From: Aspidiotus rigidus | Lineage: Eukaryota > Arthropoda > Insecta > Hemiptera > Diaspididae | Length of the DNA: 64,000 nt | Assembly: GCA_035079385.1 (NCBI GenBank) | Contig: JAVHKY010000013.1 | Coordinates: 12,646,001-12,710,000 of the forward strand | Direction of reading: 5' to 3' | Shown: positions 1-12,048 of the stretch, piece by piece | How positions within the stretch are numbered: position 1 is the first letter of the stretch | Layout of the letters: the number at the start of each line of letters is the position of its first letter | Notes under the pieces: model-generated | What the model saw: the letters and a program-made list of their open reading frames with translations, nothing else | Told to the model about the DNA's origin: nothing | Databases searched by the model: none | Made by a program: the position numbers and the translations under genes

Positions 1-1050
1 GCCAAGATATTTAAAGACGCTAACTTGTTCTATTCTGTTCCCATTTATTAATATGTTTGTTGTGATAGGCTGTTTTGAGAATGTCATCACCTTTGTTTTG
101 CGTATGTTGATATACAGGTGGTATTCCGCACTCTTTGCCACAGTGTAGTCCATCATTCTCTGCAGTTCCGGTTCCGTTGTAGCCAGGATTACTGTATCGT
201 CGGCATATCTGATGTTGTTGACGTATTTCCCATTGATGACAATTCCTCCTTTGGTATGCTCCGTAAAGTCGCGGAATATATTATCTGAGTATATGTTGAA
301 TAACAGAGGTGAGAGAACGCATCCCTGACGTACTCCTTTTTCGATTTTTACAGCTTCTGATTCCGAGTTTTCCACTCTCACTGATGCCTCCTGGCTCCAG
401 TATAAGTTTTTGATGATTCGTATTACCCCGTAGTCGACGCCGGTGTTTTTCAGGGCTCCTATCATTTTTTCGTGGTCAACAGTATCGAACGCTTTCCTAT
501 AATCGACGAAACACGCATATACATTCTGATTAACGTCTCTACATCTTTGCATGAGGATGTTAACAGCAAAGATGGCTTCTCTTGTCCCCATAGCTGATCT
601 GAAGCCGAACTGCATTTCGTCCATCTGGTTCTCGCATCTTTCAGCTATACGCGAGTGTATTATTCTTAGCAAGACCTTCAGAACGTGTGACATCAAGCTT
701 ATCATTCTATAGTCGTCACAGTTTGCAGTTCCAGTTTTCTTAGGGAGAGCGATGAATGTGGAGCTTAGCCATGCACGGGGTATGTGCCCGGTTTGGTATA
801 TTTTGTTCAGGAGAGATGTCAGTACACGGAGTACTCTACCGTCCTGTTCCGCGATCACTTTCAGCAGTTCGGCATGTATTCTGTCCGGTCCTGTTGCTTT
901 ACCGTTTTTCTGCCGCATTATCGCCTTTTTCACTTCTTCCTTGATTATTTCTGGGCCTATATCATCGTGGTACTCCTCCTGCACCACATTCCTGTTATTT
1001 CCTCCGAATAGTGTCTCGATATATTCTTTCCATCGTTCCAGCTTTGCAAG
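1..1050 (-). CDS. Non-LTR retrotransposon reverse transcriptase, partial
   Basis: The minus strand is open without a stop for 350 codons, from just after a TGA at 1051-1053 to the left edge of the window. The frame shows the reverse transcriptase landmarks in order: GKATGPD (fingers), FVDYRKAFDTVDH (motif A), KGVRQGCVLSPLLFNIY (motif B region) and RYADDTVIL (motif C with the catalytic YADD). This pattern is typical of LINE polymerases of the RTE/CR1-like type; I cannot assign the clade firmly by eye. The endonuclease domain that should precede it is absent, so the copy is 5' truncated near 1050. The intact frame suggests a fairly young copy. The protein continues beyond the window edge. Confidence 0.9.
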
Positions 1051-1053
1051 TCA

Positions 1054-1859
1054 TGATTAACTGAAGATATTCTCTTTTACAGGTACAATAAGGATGCGCT
1101 TTCCTGCCCATCAGACTTCCATGAAACGGATCACAAAAAAGTTATTAGAATGCTAAGTAGTAGCGCCAGTGGTGATCGCATTTGAATAGTCACCTGTGTT
1201 CTACTACTTATTATTCTGATACTTATTCACGTCCAAGCAGCCTCTGTACTCGATGGATCTACGAGTAGTTTAGATCGTATATCCTTACATCACCAGTGGT
1301 GTGGCGCTGGAGGGTGATTCGTTGATACGTAATATAGCAAATTGTAGTGTCAACCAGACATAACAAAATTTTTTTTGTTTTTGTTTCGTCACGTTATCAA
1401 CTACTTACTCCGCGTTTTCCGTTTTTCGTTATTGATATTGTTCCGTTTTTTCATAACGTTTTTTTGAAATTTTTCATTCAAACGAAAAAAAAAATTGTTA
1501 TAACGTTATAAAGGCAATTTTTCACAACATAAAAGCATTATGCCGTGAATAAATAATTGGACAACACGTCTGTTTGCGGCACTCCCCCAGTAAGCAACCA
1601 ATAAATTATACCTATCAAACTCTTTCGTTTTACTTTTTTAATCCAATTTTTAACAAATCTCTTTGTTATTCAATATGAAATAAACTTCATTTCTTCCCCA
1701 AAATCTCAAAAAAAAAAAAAGACTTTATCGATAGGGTTCGGCCCGGATCGGACCGCGGATTGCGAATCATGAATCACAAATTTTCGTTCTTGTTATCACT
1801 TATCCTTTATCAAGTTATCATTCACATCATAATACATTATTCAGAAATTAAGAAATATT
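1054..1859. other. Intergenic, no gene seen
   Basis: AT-rich sequence after the 5' truncation of the LINE. I see no coding signature and no clear repeat beyond A/T runs. Confidence 0.5.
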
Positions 1860-2016
1860 TGTGACCTGTCACAAGAAGACCCCCTTAGCGTCCCAAAAAT
1901 CATTTTTGAGGTTTTTAGTAATTTTTATCAATTGAAACCAGCTCTTTTTACTCGGTGGTATTACAAAAATTTCAACAATTTGAAATCTAAGGGGGGTTTT
2001 CTTGTGACAGGTCACA
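1860..2016. mobile_element. MITE of 157 bp with about 29-bp inverted ends
   Basis: The left end begins TGTGACCTGTCACAAGAAGA and the right end is its near-perfect reverse complement; the arms differ at about two positions over 29 bases. The interior is AT-rich and noncoding. The ends themselves are almost self-palindromic (TGTGACC/TGTCACA). No convincing target duplication is visible beyond TT. This is a non-autonomous DNA transposon by structure. Confidence 0.75.
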
Positions 2017-4137
2017 TTTGGAGTTTCATTCAGCGTTTCGGCTAATCAGCTTTTAGCCCAGCTTACTCAATAAGTTCGCAGTAAGTTGTATACTTGTAGT
2101 GGTTATAGTTAGATTTGACATTTGTATCTGTATTCTGTATGTTGTTGTGTGTGTAAATTTCGTATTTGAACAATTTTTTCGTTTTTGTTACCTACGTTTT
2201 TTGTTCAGATACACACTAGAATTCCGTTTGTTGTTAAGTTTTCGTTTTGCCAAGAAATTTCGTTTAACTTTGAAAAAATTCTTAGCCAAAAGTTTTTATT
2301 TAATTTCGAGAAACGTCATATTAACGTTTCATTTCGTTACGTTTGCCAACCCTGGACTGTCAACCATACCGAGTAGTTCATTTTTATTAAATTGCTTCAA
2401 TGACCCCTAGAGGTCAAGAAGTCGTTATCACACCTTCCTCTTACACCACTGATGATCGTTCAAATGTCTTCGATATGTTGTACTGTGGTTTATTGTTATA
2501 AATAGAATTTGACTCCAACGACTAGTTATAATTTATTAATGTAAAAATAGTACTAGATTTTGAGTTAGGGTGGCTCTCGTCGACTGAGTATTGATGAAAT
2601 CTTGGGTTTGACCTGAATAACGTCATCAGGACAACATCGTAGAATGTAGCCTGGGTGGAATCTTGATAATATCCTAGCCAACTGAGTCTTTGTGTCGAAG
2701 CTGAACTTTTCTTCGCGCAATAAGTAAGCATACCAACTCCGAGAAATAAGTTCGACAAACAGAGAAGAAGTCTTTGAGGGTCGATTCGGCTCAATATGAT
2801 AGATGATTGGCAATCCTATCCCCAATTAGTGAGACTCAAAGTTGAGACTTCTGTCAAGTCTATATTTCAAGAGCTTGAGATGTTCTCTACAGTCCTATTT
2901 TCCTCAACAGGATTTTTCTTGATCAAGGATGAAAAATAATGGCGAGAAGGAATGACTCCTTTAATCAAAGTTATTAATGTAAGTAAGTGATACAAGCCCG
3001 TATAAACTTTAATCAACAAGAGAGGACAATTTCCTTCTACCTGAAGCTTGAAGCTGAGAAATTTCTTCTGTCTAATGAATCTTATATCAATTTTGTACTA
3101 TATGTAACTCTTGTACATCTCACCTTCTTTTTGTTTTTTGACGAACCCTACTTCATTTTAATTGTAAAATTATATTTCATGTCATACTTTCTGTATTGTA
3201 TGGTTTCTTTTTCTTCTTAGGTACCGAGAGCGACTCTTGCGGTTTTGCTCACCTCTCGATTCTTCATCAGTTCTCTCACCACTAACTTCCCTTCTCGTTC
3301 AAAATAAAAAATATGAGCAATACGTATGAACAGCTAATTCGAATATTCAAAATACAGTATACAGCGATAATATATGACTAGACACGTACTGTACGCTCTC
3401 GATTGTATGGCTAGTGCAAAATTATGAAGAATAAATCATCAACTTATGTAAATAAGGCTATTACCTATTTGGTGTTTTCTTTACTCGAATATCGTTTTCA
3501 CACATTCGAACAACAATTAATTACACATTTTTCTGTTTACTCGCTTCGTAAAAAATGGCAGAGGAAGTTGACTCAATCCGCTATACAGTCATACCTTTGT
3601 CTCTATATATGCATGTATGTAACGAACTTCTCATTCCAAAAAAAGTCCATTGAATACTTCGATAATGAATCAAAAAACGTATATTGACCTACTATTCCGT
3701 TCTACTCGGAGGCGAGTAAAACAATCCCCTCAAAAAAATACAGAATAAGGAAGGCAGCCAAACAGGGTATAAAATAATCTTCGATAGAGACTACGGAAAG
3801 GTAAGTTGCGCGAAAAGTGGTACTTCAGTCATGTTTATAAGATTGCAAAGCAAAAGTCGAGAGGTCGCAATACGACATAAAGCTTTGTGAACGCGAAGAG
3901 GCAGCGAGGCACCTGTAAATTCTAGCAGAAAAACTGTTCTATGGGTGGGGGGAGAGAATTTGGAAAAAAGTAATCAGTATCGGTTCTCCTTCCGATAGAT
4001 TGTGTTTTCGAGAAGGGAGAAGGGGGGTTTTCCGGAAAAATGCTCAAGAACTCCTTGAGTTACTTCGATCGAGCTAAGTATATGAAATTTTGAGTTCCAA
4101 ATTATGAGAGGGAAGTGAAAAAGTTGAAAATACTGTC
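2017..4137. other. Intergenic, no gene seen
   Basis: AT-rich sequence with only short, non-conserved open frames (the longest about 100 codons, low complexity and F/L-rich). No splice-bounded coding exon was recognised. Confidence 0.45.
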
Positions 4138-4207
4138 AGTAAAGAGGTTTGAACCGCACACCTTTACATCAAAAGTCCGCGACTCAACCACTCAGCCACC
4201 GGCACTA
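4138..4207 (-). repeat. tRNA-like sequence with Pol III A and B boxes (SINE head or tRNA pseudogene)
   Basis: On the minus strand the sequence reads TGGCTGAGTGG, a good match to the internal A box. About 35 bases further on comes GGTTCAAACC, a good match to the B box. The D-arm region resembles tRNA-Ser/Leu. However, the anticodon and T stems do not pair cleanly, so this is unlikely to be a working tRNA. It is best explained as a tRNA-derived SINE head or an old tRNA pseudogene. Confidence 0.55.
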
Positions 4208-5400
4208 CACATTTCAACTTAAATAGAAACGTTCCCTTCTTGTACCAGTAGTATTGGGAGTACTGAGGAAAACCACAGTTTTCAAGCCGCTTGTCACTGC
4301 GAGCTGAAACGTACCTTTCCGCACTAGCATAAGAAGAGTAACTACGAATCCATTTCCACATTTCCTTGTGAGCTCAAGCGTACAATAAACAGAAAATTTT
4401 TTGGCGAGTAGCAAAATTGAAGACTTTTGAGATGGAAATATTAAAAAAATATCTTATTTTACCTCAAGTAGTAGGTAGAATATACTCGAGCTCACAAGAA
4501 AACGCAGGAAAAAATTCACAGTTACCGTACTCGAGCAAGCGCGAGAAGATACGTTTTGGCTGGCGAAGGGTCACGGATAACAAACCGTGTTTTTCCCCGG
4601 TTGGTTCGACGTACTCCCCATGCCACTAAAGTGCATTGATGCCAAAGAGGAGTGCACCCAGAAAGTCAGGAAGGGCAAATAACCAAAAACTGTTGCTATA
4701 AGGGAGACGAGGGAGACTTGGAAAAATGTCGATAGTCCACATTCAGAATTTTAACCCAACCCAACTCAAAATTAAGAAAATTTGGGAAGATTTTGACTTC
4801 CAGCTTAGAAGAATCCGATTTTCTTGCTAGGAGAGGGATTTGAATTGTAGGCCGAGTTTTTCATACCTACTTATTTTTATTTCTAAAAAACAATAAGAAA
4901 AGAGTAAATTCAACTCTTCGAAAAGAGGATAAAGCTACGTATCGGTCATTTAAAATTGTATTTCCAATTATCCGCAGAAAAACAATATCGTGCGGCTGAA
5001 ATACAAACAGGGTGTGTTTCGAGAGAGATGACCTTCCTAATTGGAAGCTAAATGTTGGGCTAATTATAGTTCTGCACGGCGATACAGAGAGATGTACACA
5101 GAGGTAAATAATATTGGTACAGTTTGTCTGTTATTTTGAATATACTCGAGGTTTACCGACACACTCATCGTAATTTGCATACATTTAAATGCACGAGCAC
5201 AGTGCATATTTCCAATGGATGTCGTCGTTTCATTTGTATTACAGAACACGAACCTCGAACGTATACATGTGCAGACGTCGAGTAAAGAATATCGGAAATA
5301 GGATACGGAATACGAGGCCGTACCTTTTATTCAATAAAACCTCTAACTCAGACCACTCTTTGAGTAAATACTGCGTTTATCAATTAGAGAGGGAATAAAC
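4208..5400. other. Intergenic, no gene seen
   Basis: AT-rich. Short open frames here have no recognisable domain and no bordering splice signals that I trust. Confidence 0.4.
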
Positions 5401-5870
5401 TATTGAAATGTGAGTAGATATAAGATATTCATCCTGGCACAGTTTGGCACAATCATGGATTTCACTCATTTTTGACCTAATATTTGAGGACATTTAACAC
5501 ATTCAAAAATCCATCATTTTCCAAACCAATATTTCCAATGTATAAAAAAAATCACCAATTTCATCATTTTTGACCTAATATTTGAGGAAATTTGACACGT
5601 TCAAAAATTATCAATTTCTTCATTTTTGAGTCAATATTTAAGAGAATTTAATGATTTCAATTCTATAAAAAATTCAGGTGAGATTTTCTCGCTTTCTGTA
5701 AGATTTTTAACTGTATATCATATTCATCCCAACGCAGTCTAGCACAGTCACTGCTTTCTCCATTTTTAAGCTTATATTTGAGAGAATTGCGTAGTTTCAA
5801 TTTTTCACCATCTTCTAGGTGGTACTATCTTATTTTTGTTATATTACTTCATTTTTAACTGATTTTATAA
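5401..5870. repeat. Diverged tandem repeat built on TCATTTTTGACCTAATATTTG
   Basis: The phrase TCATTTTTGACCTAATATTT, or a close variant, recurs near 5467, 5563, 5619 and 5760, each time followed by a GA-rich then ATTTCAATT-like tail. A longer leader (ATATTCATCC..GCACAGT) occurs near 5427 and in degraded form near 5725. The copies are uneven in length. The leader at 5413-5453 has an exact inverted match at 12950-12990. Confidence 0.6.
5413..5453 (+). repeat. Left arm of a 41-bp perfect inverted repeat
   Basis: This stretch (starting AGTAGATATAAGATATTCAT) is the exact reverse complement of 12950-12990, 7.5 kb away. The identity stops sharply on both sides. The bracketed interval holds the Polinton-like polymerase relic and the 12-kb ORF. 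Confidence 0.8.
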
Positions 5871-5937
5871 ACTTTTCAACACATTTTATTTTGATGAAAG
5901 GGTCTAGCACAATTATATTTAACTAGCCGCTTACAGA

Positions 5938-6100
5938 GCGCCTTCGGCGCGCCTGGCGGCTAGGCCTGCGGCGCCAGACAGGCTCGCGCTTTGCGCTCGC
6001 TGGTTTGTTTATTAGTTTTGTCATGACAGACTCGCGCTTCGCGCTCGCTGGTTAGGCGTAACGGGCTCGCAAAGAGCACGCCGCCGACGGACTGTCACTT
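5938..6100. repeat. GC-rich palindromic island
   Basis: A short, strongly GC-rich stretch in AT-rich surroundings. It contains GCGCCTTCGGCGCG, GGCTAGGCC..GGCGCC, and two copies of CTCGCGCTTNGCGCTCGCTGG about 45 bp apart, each able to fold as a small hairpin. Such hairpin-rich GC tails are common near the 3' ends of Helitron-type elements. No matching element body is recognised next to it. Confidence 0.55.
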
Positions 6101-6227
6101 GCTGAAAGATACCTACTACCTACGCGACAGAGCAGATGTTTATATTTCATGAGAGCTCATAACGTTTGAACTTTCAATAGTCAAATATGTATTCCCACTT
6201 GCCATCTAGTTCACTGTTCCCACCAGT

Positions 6228-6246
6228 ACACACACACACACACACA
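6228..6246. repeat. (CA)n microsatellite
   Basis: A run of about nine CA dinucleotides. Confidence 0.9.
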
Positions 6247-6389
6247 TACGCAATTCCAAACTCAACCAACAAACAGCCCGCTGGTATGGGTAAAGGCTAA
6301 TTTTGTCCTAGCTCTGTCAAGACCAAGGTGTGGGTTTCTGACCATCATAGTCTTATATTTTTCAGAATTTCTTCAATATGAGTCATATG

Positions 6390-6905
6390 GGATTTGGTAT
6401 TGAGAATTCAAGGGAGCCTAGACCTAGATAAAGTAGTATAAAGATGGCCTAGAACTATTATAAGCCCAGTATAATATACCTAGTTTGAGAGTCAACATTT
6501 TTCTCGAATCTCAAACTATGTATGATAGGTGTGGGACTTGAAAAAATTCCTATCACATACAGCTCGAGAGTCGAAATTTTTCCAAGTCCCTCTCCTATCA
6601 TATATAGCTCGAGAGTCAAAACTTTTCCAAGTTTTTTGTTGGACGGCGGAAGGCAAATTTCTCAAAAAGCCACTCATAGAACAGGATCACTGTTAAAATT
6701 TTGACTCTTGAGCTATATATGATAGAAGGGGGACTTGAACAAATTCCTATCATATATGGCTCCAGAGTCAAAAGTTTTCTGAGTCCCTCTCATATCATAT
6801 ATGGCTCGATAGTCCAAATTTTTCCAAGTTTTTTGTTGAACAGAGGACGGCAAGATTCTCAAAAAGCCCCCTATAGAACAGGTTGCCTGTTAAAACATCA
6901 CTAAA
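6390..6905. repeat. Modular CTCGAG/TATATATGATAGG repeat block
   Basis: The block starts with the ATGGGATTTGGTATTGA..AAGCCTAGACCTAGATAAAG module, also found near 16818 and, inverted, near 58090-58190. Degenerate units of ATATATAGCTCGAGAGTC..TTTTTCCAAGT follow. Near 6680-6695 and 6875-6890 are variants of the AACAGG..CCTGTT palindrome. The short open frames are by-products of the repeat. Confidence 0.75.
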
Positions 6906-8178
6906 TATCACGACAGCCACATCTAACCACTTTCTCTGATAATAAAATCCTACTGGAACTGGATATTTCGATTGATATTGATAAGTAAATTAATTAAGCG
7001 TAGATATCATTTCAAACAATCAAAGATCACGTTCTGTATTCATAATTCGAATCACGATTCTACATATTGTATTTACGCAATTGATCAGAAACTCATCGCA
7101 ATTGACAAAAAACACATCAAACTACTCCTACTATTCAGATGATATTTTTCTATTTACTTTCGGGATTTGTAGATTAAATCTCATTGCGCTTCTCTTTTGA
7201 TTTAGAGAACCAAAACGTAAGAACAGTCTACAAAATAATTTGAAATTTCATAATTCACAAAAAGCAGAAGCTATACGCGATCAAGTATCATCAGTACTGT
7301 CAATTAAAATATCTACCTCTTCCGACATTATCAAACATTTTCTAATGTTGTTCCGCAATTTGTGAAATAAATCTCACAGGCTAGTTTTTCCTTCGATTTC
7401 GAGAATTCAAGTACTTGCGGACTAAAACATAATAGTCTAACGATAAGGAAAATTCATCTACCAGTATCGGATACTTGGATTGATAAATAAGTATAAGAGC
7501 AGTATCACTTCATGCGATCGAGAATCACGTTCTGTATTCATAATTCGAATCACGATTCTATTTCTACAATCGATCAAGAACACATCAACCTACCGTACTT
7601 ACTATTTTCAACCTCTTTCTCCTGTTAATGAGTAATAGTTCACTTGCGCTTATTGATCTTCTCATCCGATAGACTTCATCCACAACAGAAAACACAATAG
7701 GCCTACCTGGCCGTTCATTTTGTATTGGTTTTCTTAGGAAATTAGAATTTCAACTTCTCGCTGATCCTATTTTGTTCCAAATTTCATATAATACCAGTAT
7801 ACGAAAAACCGAAGCTAGATGCGATCACAAATCAAGGATACCCATTTATGTCTTCCAACACTATCCTATCCAACAATTTTTAATTTTGTTTCGTTATTCT
7901 GGCTGAAAAATGAATATCAATTGTTTCTCAGTTGTTCAGTTCAGTCCTCTTTCAATTTCAAAGTTTCCAACACAAAATAGCAGAATGATAATAATGACAG
8001 TCAAATTTTAATAATAATAAAAATTTTCTGAAAATATTCAACGAATCAATGTTGTACTGAATGATAGCCGATAGCACCCTTGCTGTCGACACGCAGGACC
8101 GAGTGAGCGCACCCCGGTGGCCACTGATCGACAGACACCACGTTCAACGGTTTGTAAACAAACCGCGCTTTATTATAT
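6906..8178. other. Intergenic with one long-spaced direct repeat
   Basis: AT-rich. A 37-base string containing ATTCGAATCACGATTCTA occurs at 7026-7062 and again exactly at 7524-7560, a 498-bp period; neighbouring sequence is only loosely similar. The last 150 bases (8041-8178) are less AT-rich and lead into the polymerase relic. No gene is seen. Confidence 0.5.
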
Positions 8179-10925
8179 TTAATTTTCAATAACTCCCTTT
8201 TTATTAAAATTTTTTAAATGTTGAATAAAATTATTTCTTTCTACATTAACATTATAATGACCCCAAGGTAATGTATCAGTTTGTCCATTAACTAAACATA
8301 TTTTATCATCAAATGAATTTAATCCTCTTTTATTCTGTTCAATGGTATAAATTTCATGTTTTGTACTCCTTATCATCTTCTGTTTAACAGTCTTAGTTAT
8401 TTTATTTTCAACGCATATTTTATAATCATTATGAGTTATCTGATTTTTAATAATATTTTTCTTCACTCCCTTAGCTTTCTTCATTTCATCATCATTTGAT
8501 TCAAAAACTTTGTTAGAGTATAACTTTGAAGCTAGTCCAATAAATTCTTCTAAGATTTCACCATTCATTTCATCTTTGAATTTACCCAGTACCTTTTTAT
8601 TAATTTGAGATACCTCATAAACATTATCTTCCTTATAATCTGATGTATCAAATTCATCAATCATTCCTTTCATGTCTTCATAGAAGTCTTTTGTCTGTAC
8701 ACCTATAATTAATGAATCAGTATCAGTATATAATAATTTTATTCTATCTCCATATCTTTCCTTCAATCTATAATAGAAATCATACATTAACATTTTTGAA
8801 ATATCTAAAATTGCTACTCCCACATAAATTGGTTGATTGAATCTTATTACAGTCCTTCTCATCTGTACAGCAGCAAGGTTTTTACCAAAGAATGTTGATT
8901 TTTCAAAATTTGGTTTCGAAACATACTTAGTATATTTATTACCTTCAGAAATCAATTTTATATCTACATGCTTCCTACATTCATCATTGTTCTTCCAAAA
9001 ACAGAATTATTCATTAATTTAAAGAAATCTTTTTCAAAGTCATTCTTAGCTTCTTGTCTTAATTTTGTATTTTTTTCAATATATACCTTCATCCAATCTA
9101 ATTGATCAAATTTTATAACTCTATAAATCTTCTCTAATTTTAATCCTGCTTTAAGAGCTTGTTTTAGATTTAAATAATGACAGACGTAATTTTTCTTATC
9201 ATTATAATGTTGTAAATAATTTTGGAAGTTGACTATCATTAATTACATTTTCAGGACAATAGGGTAAATCAGAATGTTTATCATGTAATTCTTCAGGGTA
9301 TTTTAAATCCACTTCAAAAAGATATCCAATTTTCTGATCATCTTTCATTTTTAGAATTCTTTCTTCATTAAAATATTCTGGTCTTCTCCATTCAAATCCT
9401 CCATAAGGTAAGTATTTACTCATAGCCCATCCATATAAATTATTTGCATCTAAATATTGAATGAATACTGAATCCTTATTTTTATCAAATTTCTTTCCCA
9501 TTATATTTATTATTAGCCTTTGCATATCTATTTGAACATTGAGATATTCCACCTTGTTTAGCTCTCTCAAACATTAATAACATATCCACATCAGTTAATA
9601 ATTCCAACTTTTGTTTAGTTGTTTTCAGCATACAATCCCAAGCAAATCCAGGAGTTGTGTAATACCAAACTGGATCTAATTTATATATTCTAAGAGAGGT
9701 TTCTCTAAAGTTTTCCATAATATCAGTTAATAAGAGTACATCTATTGTATTGTATAACATTGTAAATTCTTTCATATTTTTAATATTAAAATACTTCCAA
9801 ATTTGTTGAGCATAATGATATTCCTTTTCATTAACGTACTCATTATTCAATAGATTATAAAAGTTTAATTCTTTTGAAGGTAATTCTTTTTCATTATACT
9901 TTTCTAATGAATTCATATAATCATAAGGATACGCTAATTTCTTACTCAATAATTTAAACAAATCCTTTCTCTCCTTCTCAGATAAGTTTTTTGGTACAGT
10001 TTGATCAAACCATTTCTTTAGATTTTTGAAGTGACATCTTTTTAGATTTTTAGCTAATTCACATAGTGAACTTGGCAAGAATTTATATGAATCTAAGAAT
10101 CTAAGTTCAATTTCACTATACGGTATATGACTTCATTTTTGGGATTCCTAAGCCCTCCATCATATTTCACAACTTTTGAAAATGATATATATTTTTCTTC
10201 ATTATTTGGAATTAGCGTAATATCATTATATAATCATCTCCAAATTCTTTAACAATTAAATGAGCATCATATCCTGAGAAATTATGAAAATAAATAGGAA
10301 TAAATCTAGGAACCTTATAATTAAGATTACAAACACCATGAGCTGCTCCTCTAAATTCTCCAGTTAGATGATCATGATCTCGAACTTTCATTTTATTCAC
10401 AAATTCATTACTGTACACAAATTTTATTTCTTTTACCCAGTTTGAAAGGTTTGTACTTAGTTCTTCTTTCTTCTTAAGATTATATTTCCTATTCTTTACA
10501 AATTCAATAAGTTCATTGAGTAATTTTTCTTTCTTTTCATCTTTCAATTTTATATTTTTAAATTTAGGTATATAGTTTTCATAAAATGTATTCTCATCTC
10601 CTCCCTCTCCTTCATATTTAATTTTTGCTTTATCTACAATTTCTTTAAACTCATCTTCCTGATCTTTTATCCACAATAATGTTTTACAAGCAATATCAAT
10701 TTTCTTATTTAAAATTCTTAGGTCTTTTTCAATAGTGGGTGGAGTATCTTTAAGATTCCTTTCACAGATATGGCACTTCTTATAGCATTCTTATATTCCA
10801 TTTTTTGTGTTTCAGATAGCTCTTTCATTTTTGTTTTTTTATCTGAATATAATTCTTGTGCAATATATAAAGCATTTTCTCTTAATTTCTCATACAATTT
10901 CCTTGGTGCATCTAAGCCAAAATGT
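8179..10925 (-). pseudogene. Family B DNA polymerase of Polinton/Maverick type, frameshifted relic
   Basis: Read on the minus strand, fragments in different frames form one protein-primed family B DNA polymerase. A zinc-finger-like part comes first (CHIC near 10750, then RDHDHLTGEFRGAAHG..CN near 10330-10390). Exonuclease landmarks follow: FHNFSGYDAH near 10270 and IDVLLLTDI near 9730. The polymerase motifs are DANNLYGWAM (motif A, near 9430), FFKLMNNSVFG (motif B, near 9000) and YTDTDS (motif C, near 8725). I see frame changes near 10770, 10225, 10120, 9500, 9235 and 8975, so it cannot make a full protein. Such genes occur in Polintons/Mavericks and related virus-like elements and act in self-replication of the element. 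The 3' segment of about 258 codons is still open. No integrase, ATPase or capsid gene is recognised nearby. Confidence 0.9.
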
Positions 10926-10928
10926 TCA

Positions 10929-11137
10929 ATGAGAAAAAATGATCAACTGATAAATTTTCTTGGAGACAGTGAGGGCATGATGGAGGAGCGAGATTAGTGA
11001 GAAGATACAGTAAGTATGAGTAAGACGAGTGTGGCCTATTCGCAGCCGAGCTAAAATGACCTCCTCTTGCCTTGAATTTCGTTGGGATGAGGACCAAAAT
11101 GTGGGTTCACGTTTTATTTTTCTTAATTTGTTATTCA
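10929..11137 (-). mobile_element. I-clade-like LINE fragment, C-terminal part of the ORF
   Basis: The minus strand encodes NNKLRKIKREPTFW..LARLRIGHTRLTH and, after a small insertion that shifts the frame, CPHCLQENLSVDHFF. This is the tail that follows RNase H in I-type LINE polyproteins. It is nearly identical over about 205 bp to 43798-44000 on the plus strand. The fragment ends abruptly at 10929, where the polymerase relic begins. Confidence 0.8.
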
Positions 11138-12048
11138 ACCAATTTTCCCAAGATGAGTACCAAATTTTCTGTGATAATGACCTTCAAGTCTTTTGCAGGT
11201 GATAGAATTGGATCAATTGTTGAGATAAATGTTTATGATATATTTCTTTGCACTAAGAAATAAAACAAGCAACAGGTGAATAGGAACACTATACTTCATT
11301 TGTTCCTGATTTGTCCAATATAAATGAAAATTATTGAACACTTTTTCAGACGGTAAGTAGATGTGATCAAATATAAAGGGTAAGAAAAAGAAGAATGCTG
11401 CAAGAAAGTCATACAACCGAAAAAGGTCTGGATTAATACAATGCGAATCTTCTACATAGTTCTCTCCTCAATAGTTCAAGTAGGAGAACGAGCACAATAA
11501 AGTGAAGACGTTTTTAATTTTAAAACAACAAAAGAGACAGATATTTGTCTTCCCTCACATTACGACGATTCTTCTCTCGTGTCCGTGAAAGGAAATGTAC
11601 CGGTATCCTCATCGTTAGTCTTTTTATCCTTTCTCCGTCTCTTTCCTTTTCATTCTTCACGTGAACACAATCTGGTAATTAAAAATGCTCGAGTAAGTCA
11701 AAATATCTCGAGTTAGTCAAAATATCTTGTATCCTTGCCAATTTATTTCACGCGTTTGTCGGAACCTTACAACGAACAAATACTTTCATAGGCTGCGGAG
11801 AATTGAGACTCGATTATAAATTTTTACTTCTACTTGTTAACAACTGAGCCTAATAATTTGAACAGCGGCAATTTATGATTCGTTGTGTCAATTTTTTTTG
11901 GTCAGACAATGACCATTAATTGAAAATGTGCCATGAAGATAGGTACCCTAGAACGCACATCATAAACGCTGAAGGTACATTGATGAAGGCTAGTAAAAAT
12001 TCCGAAGATTCCCTCCAAAGAAGTACCTTATGTCTTTTCATTTTTATA
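11138..12048. other. Intergenic, no gene seen
   Basis: AT-rich sequence between the LINE fragment and the ORF at 12 kb. No coding signature recognised. Confidence 0.45.

Noticed and set aside
752..1060. Plus-strand frames of 62-102 codons at the left edge
   Set aside because: They are antisense shadows of the LINE reverse transcriptase on the minus strand.
4138..4207. Functional tRNA-Ser gene
   Set aside because: A and B boxes are present but the anticodon and T stems do not pair, so a SINE head or pseudogene is more likely.
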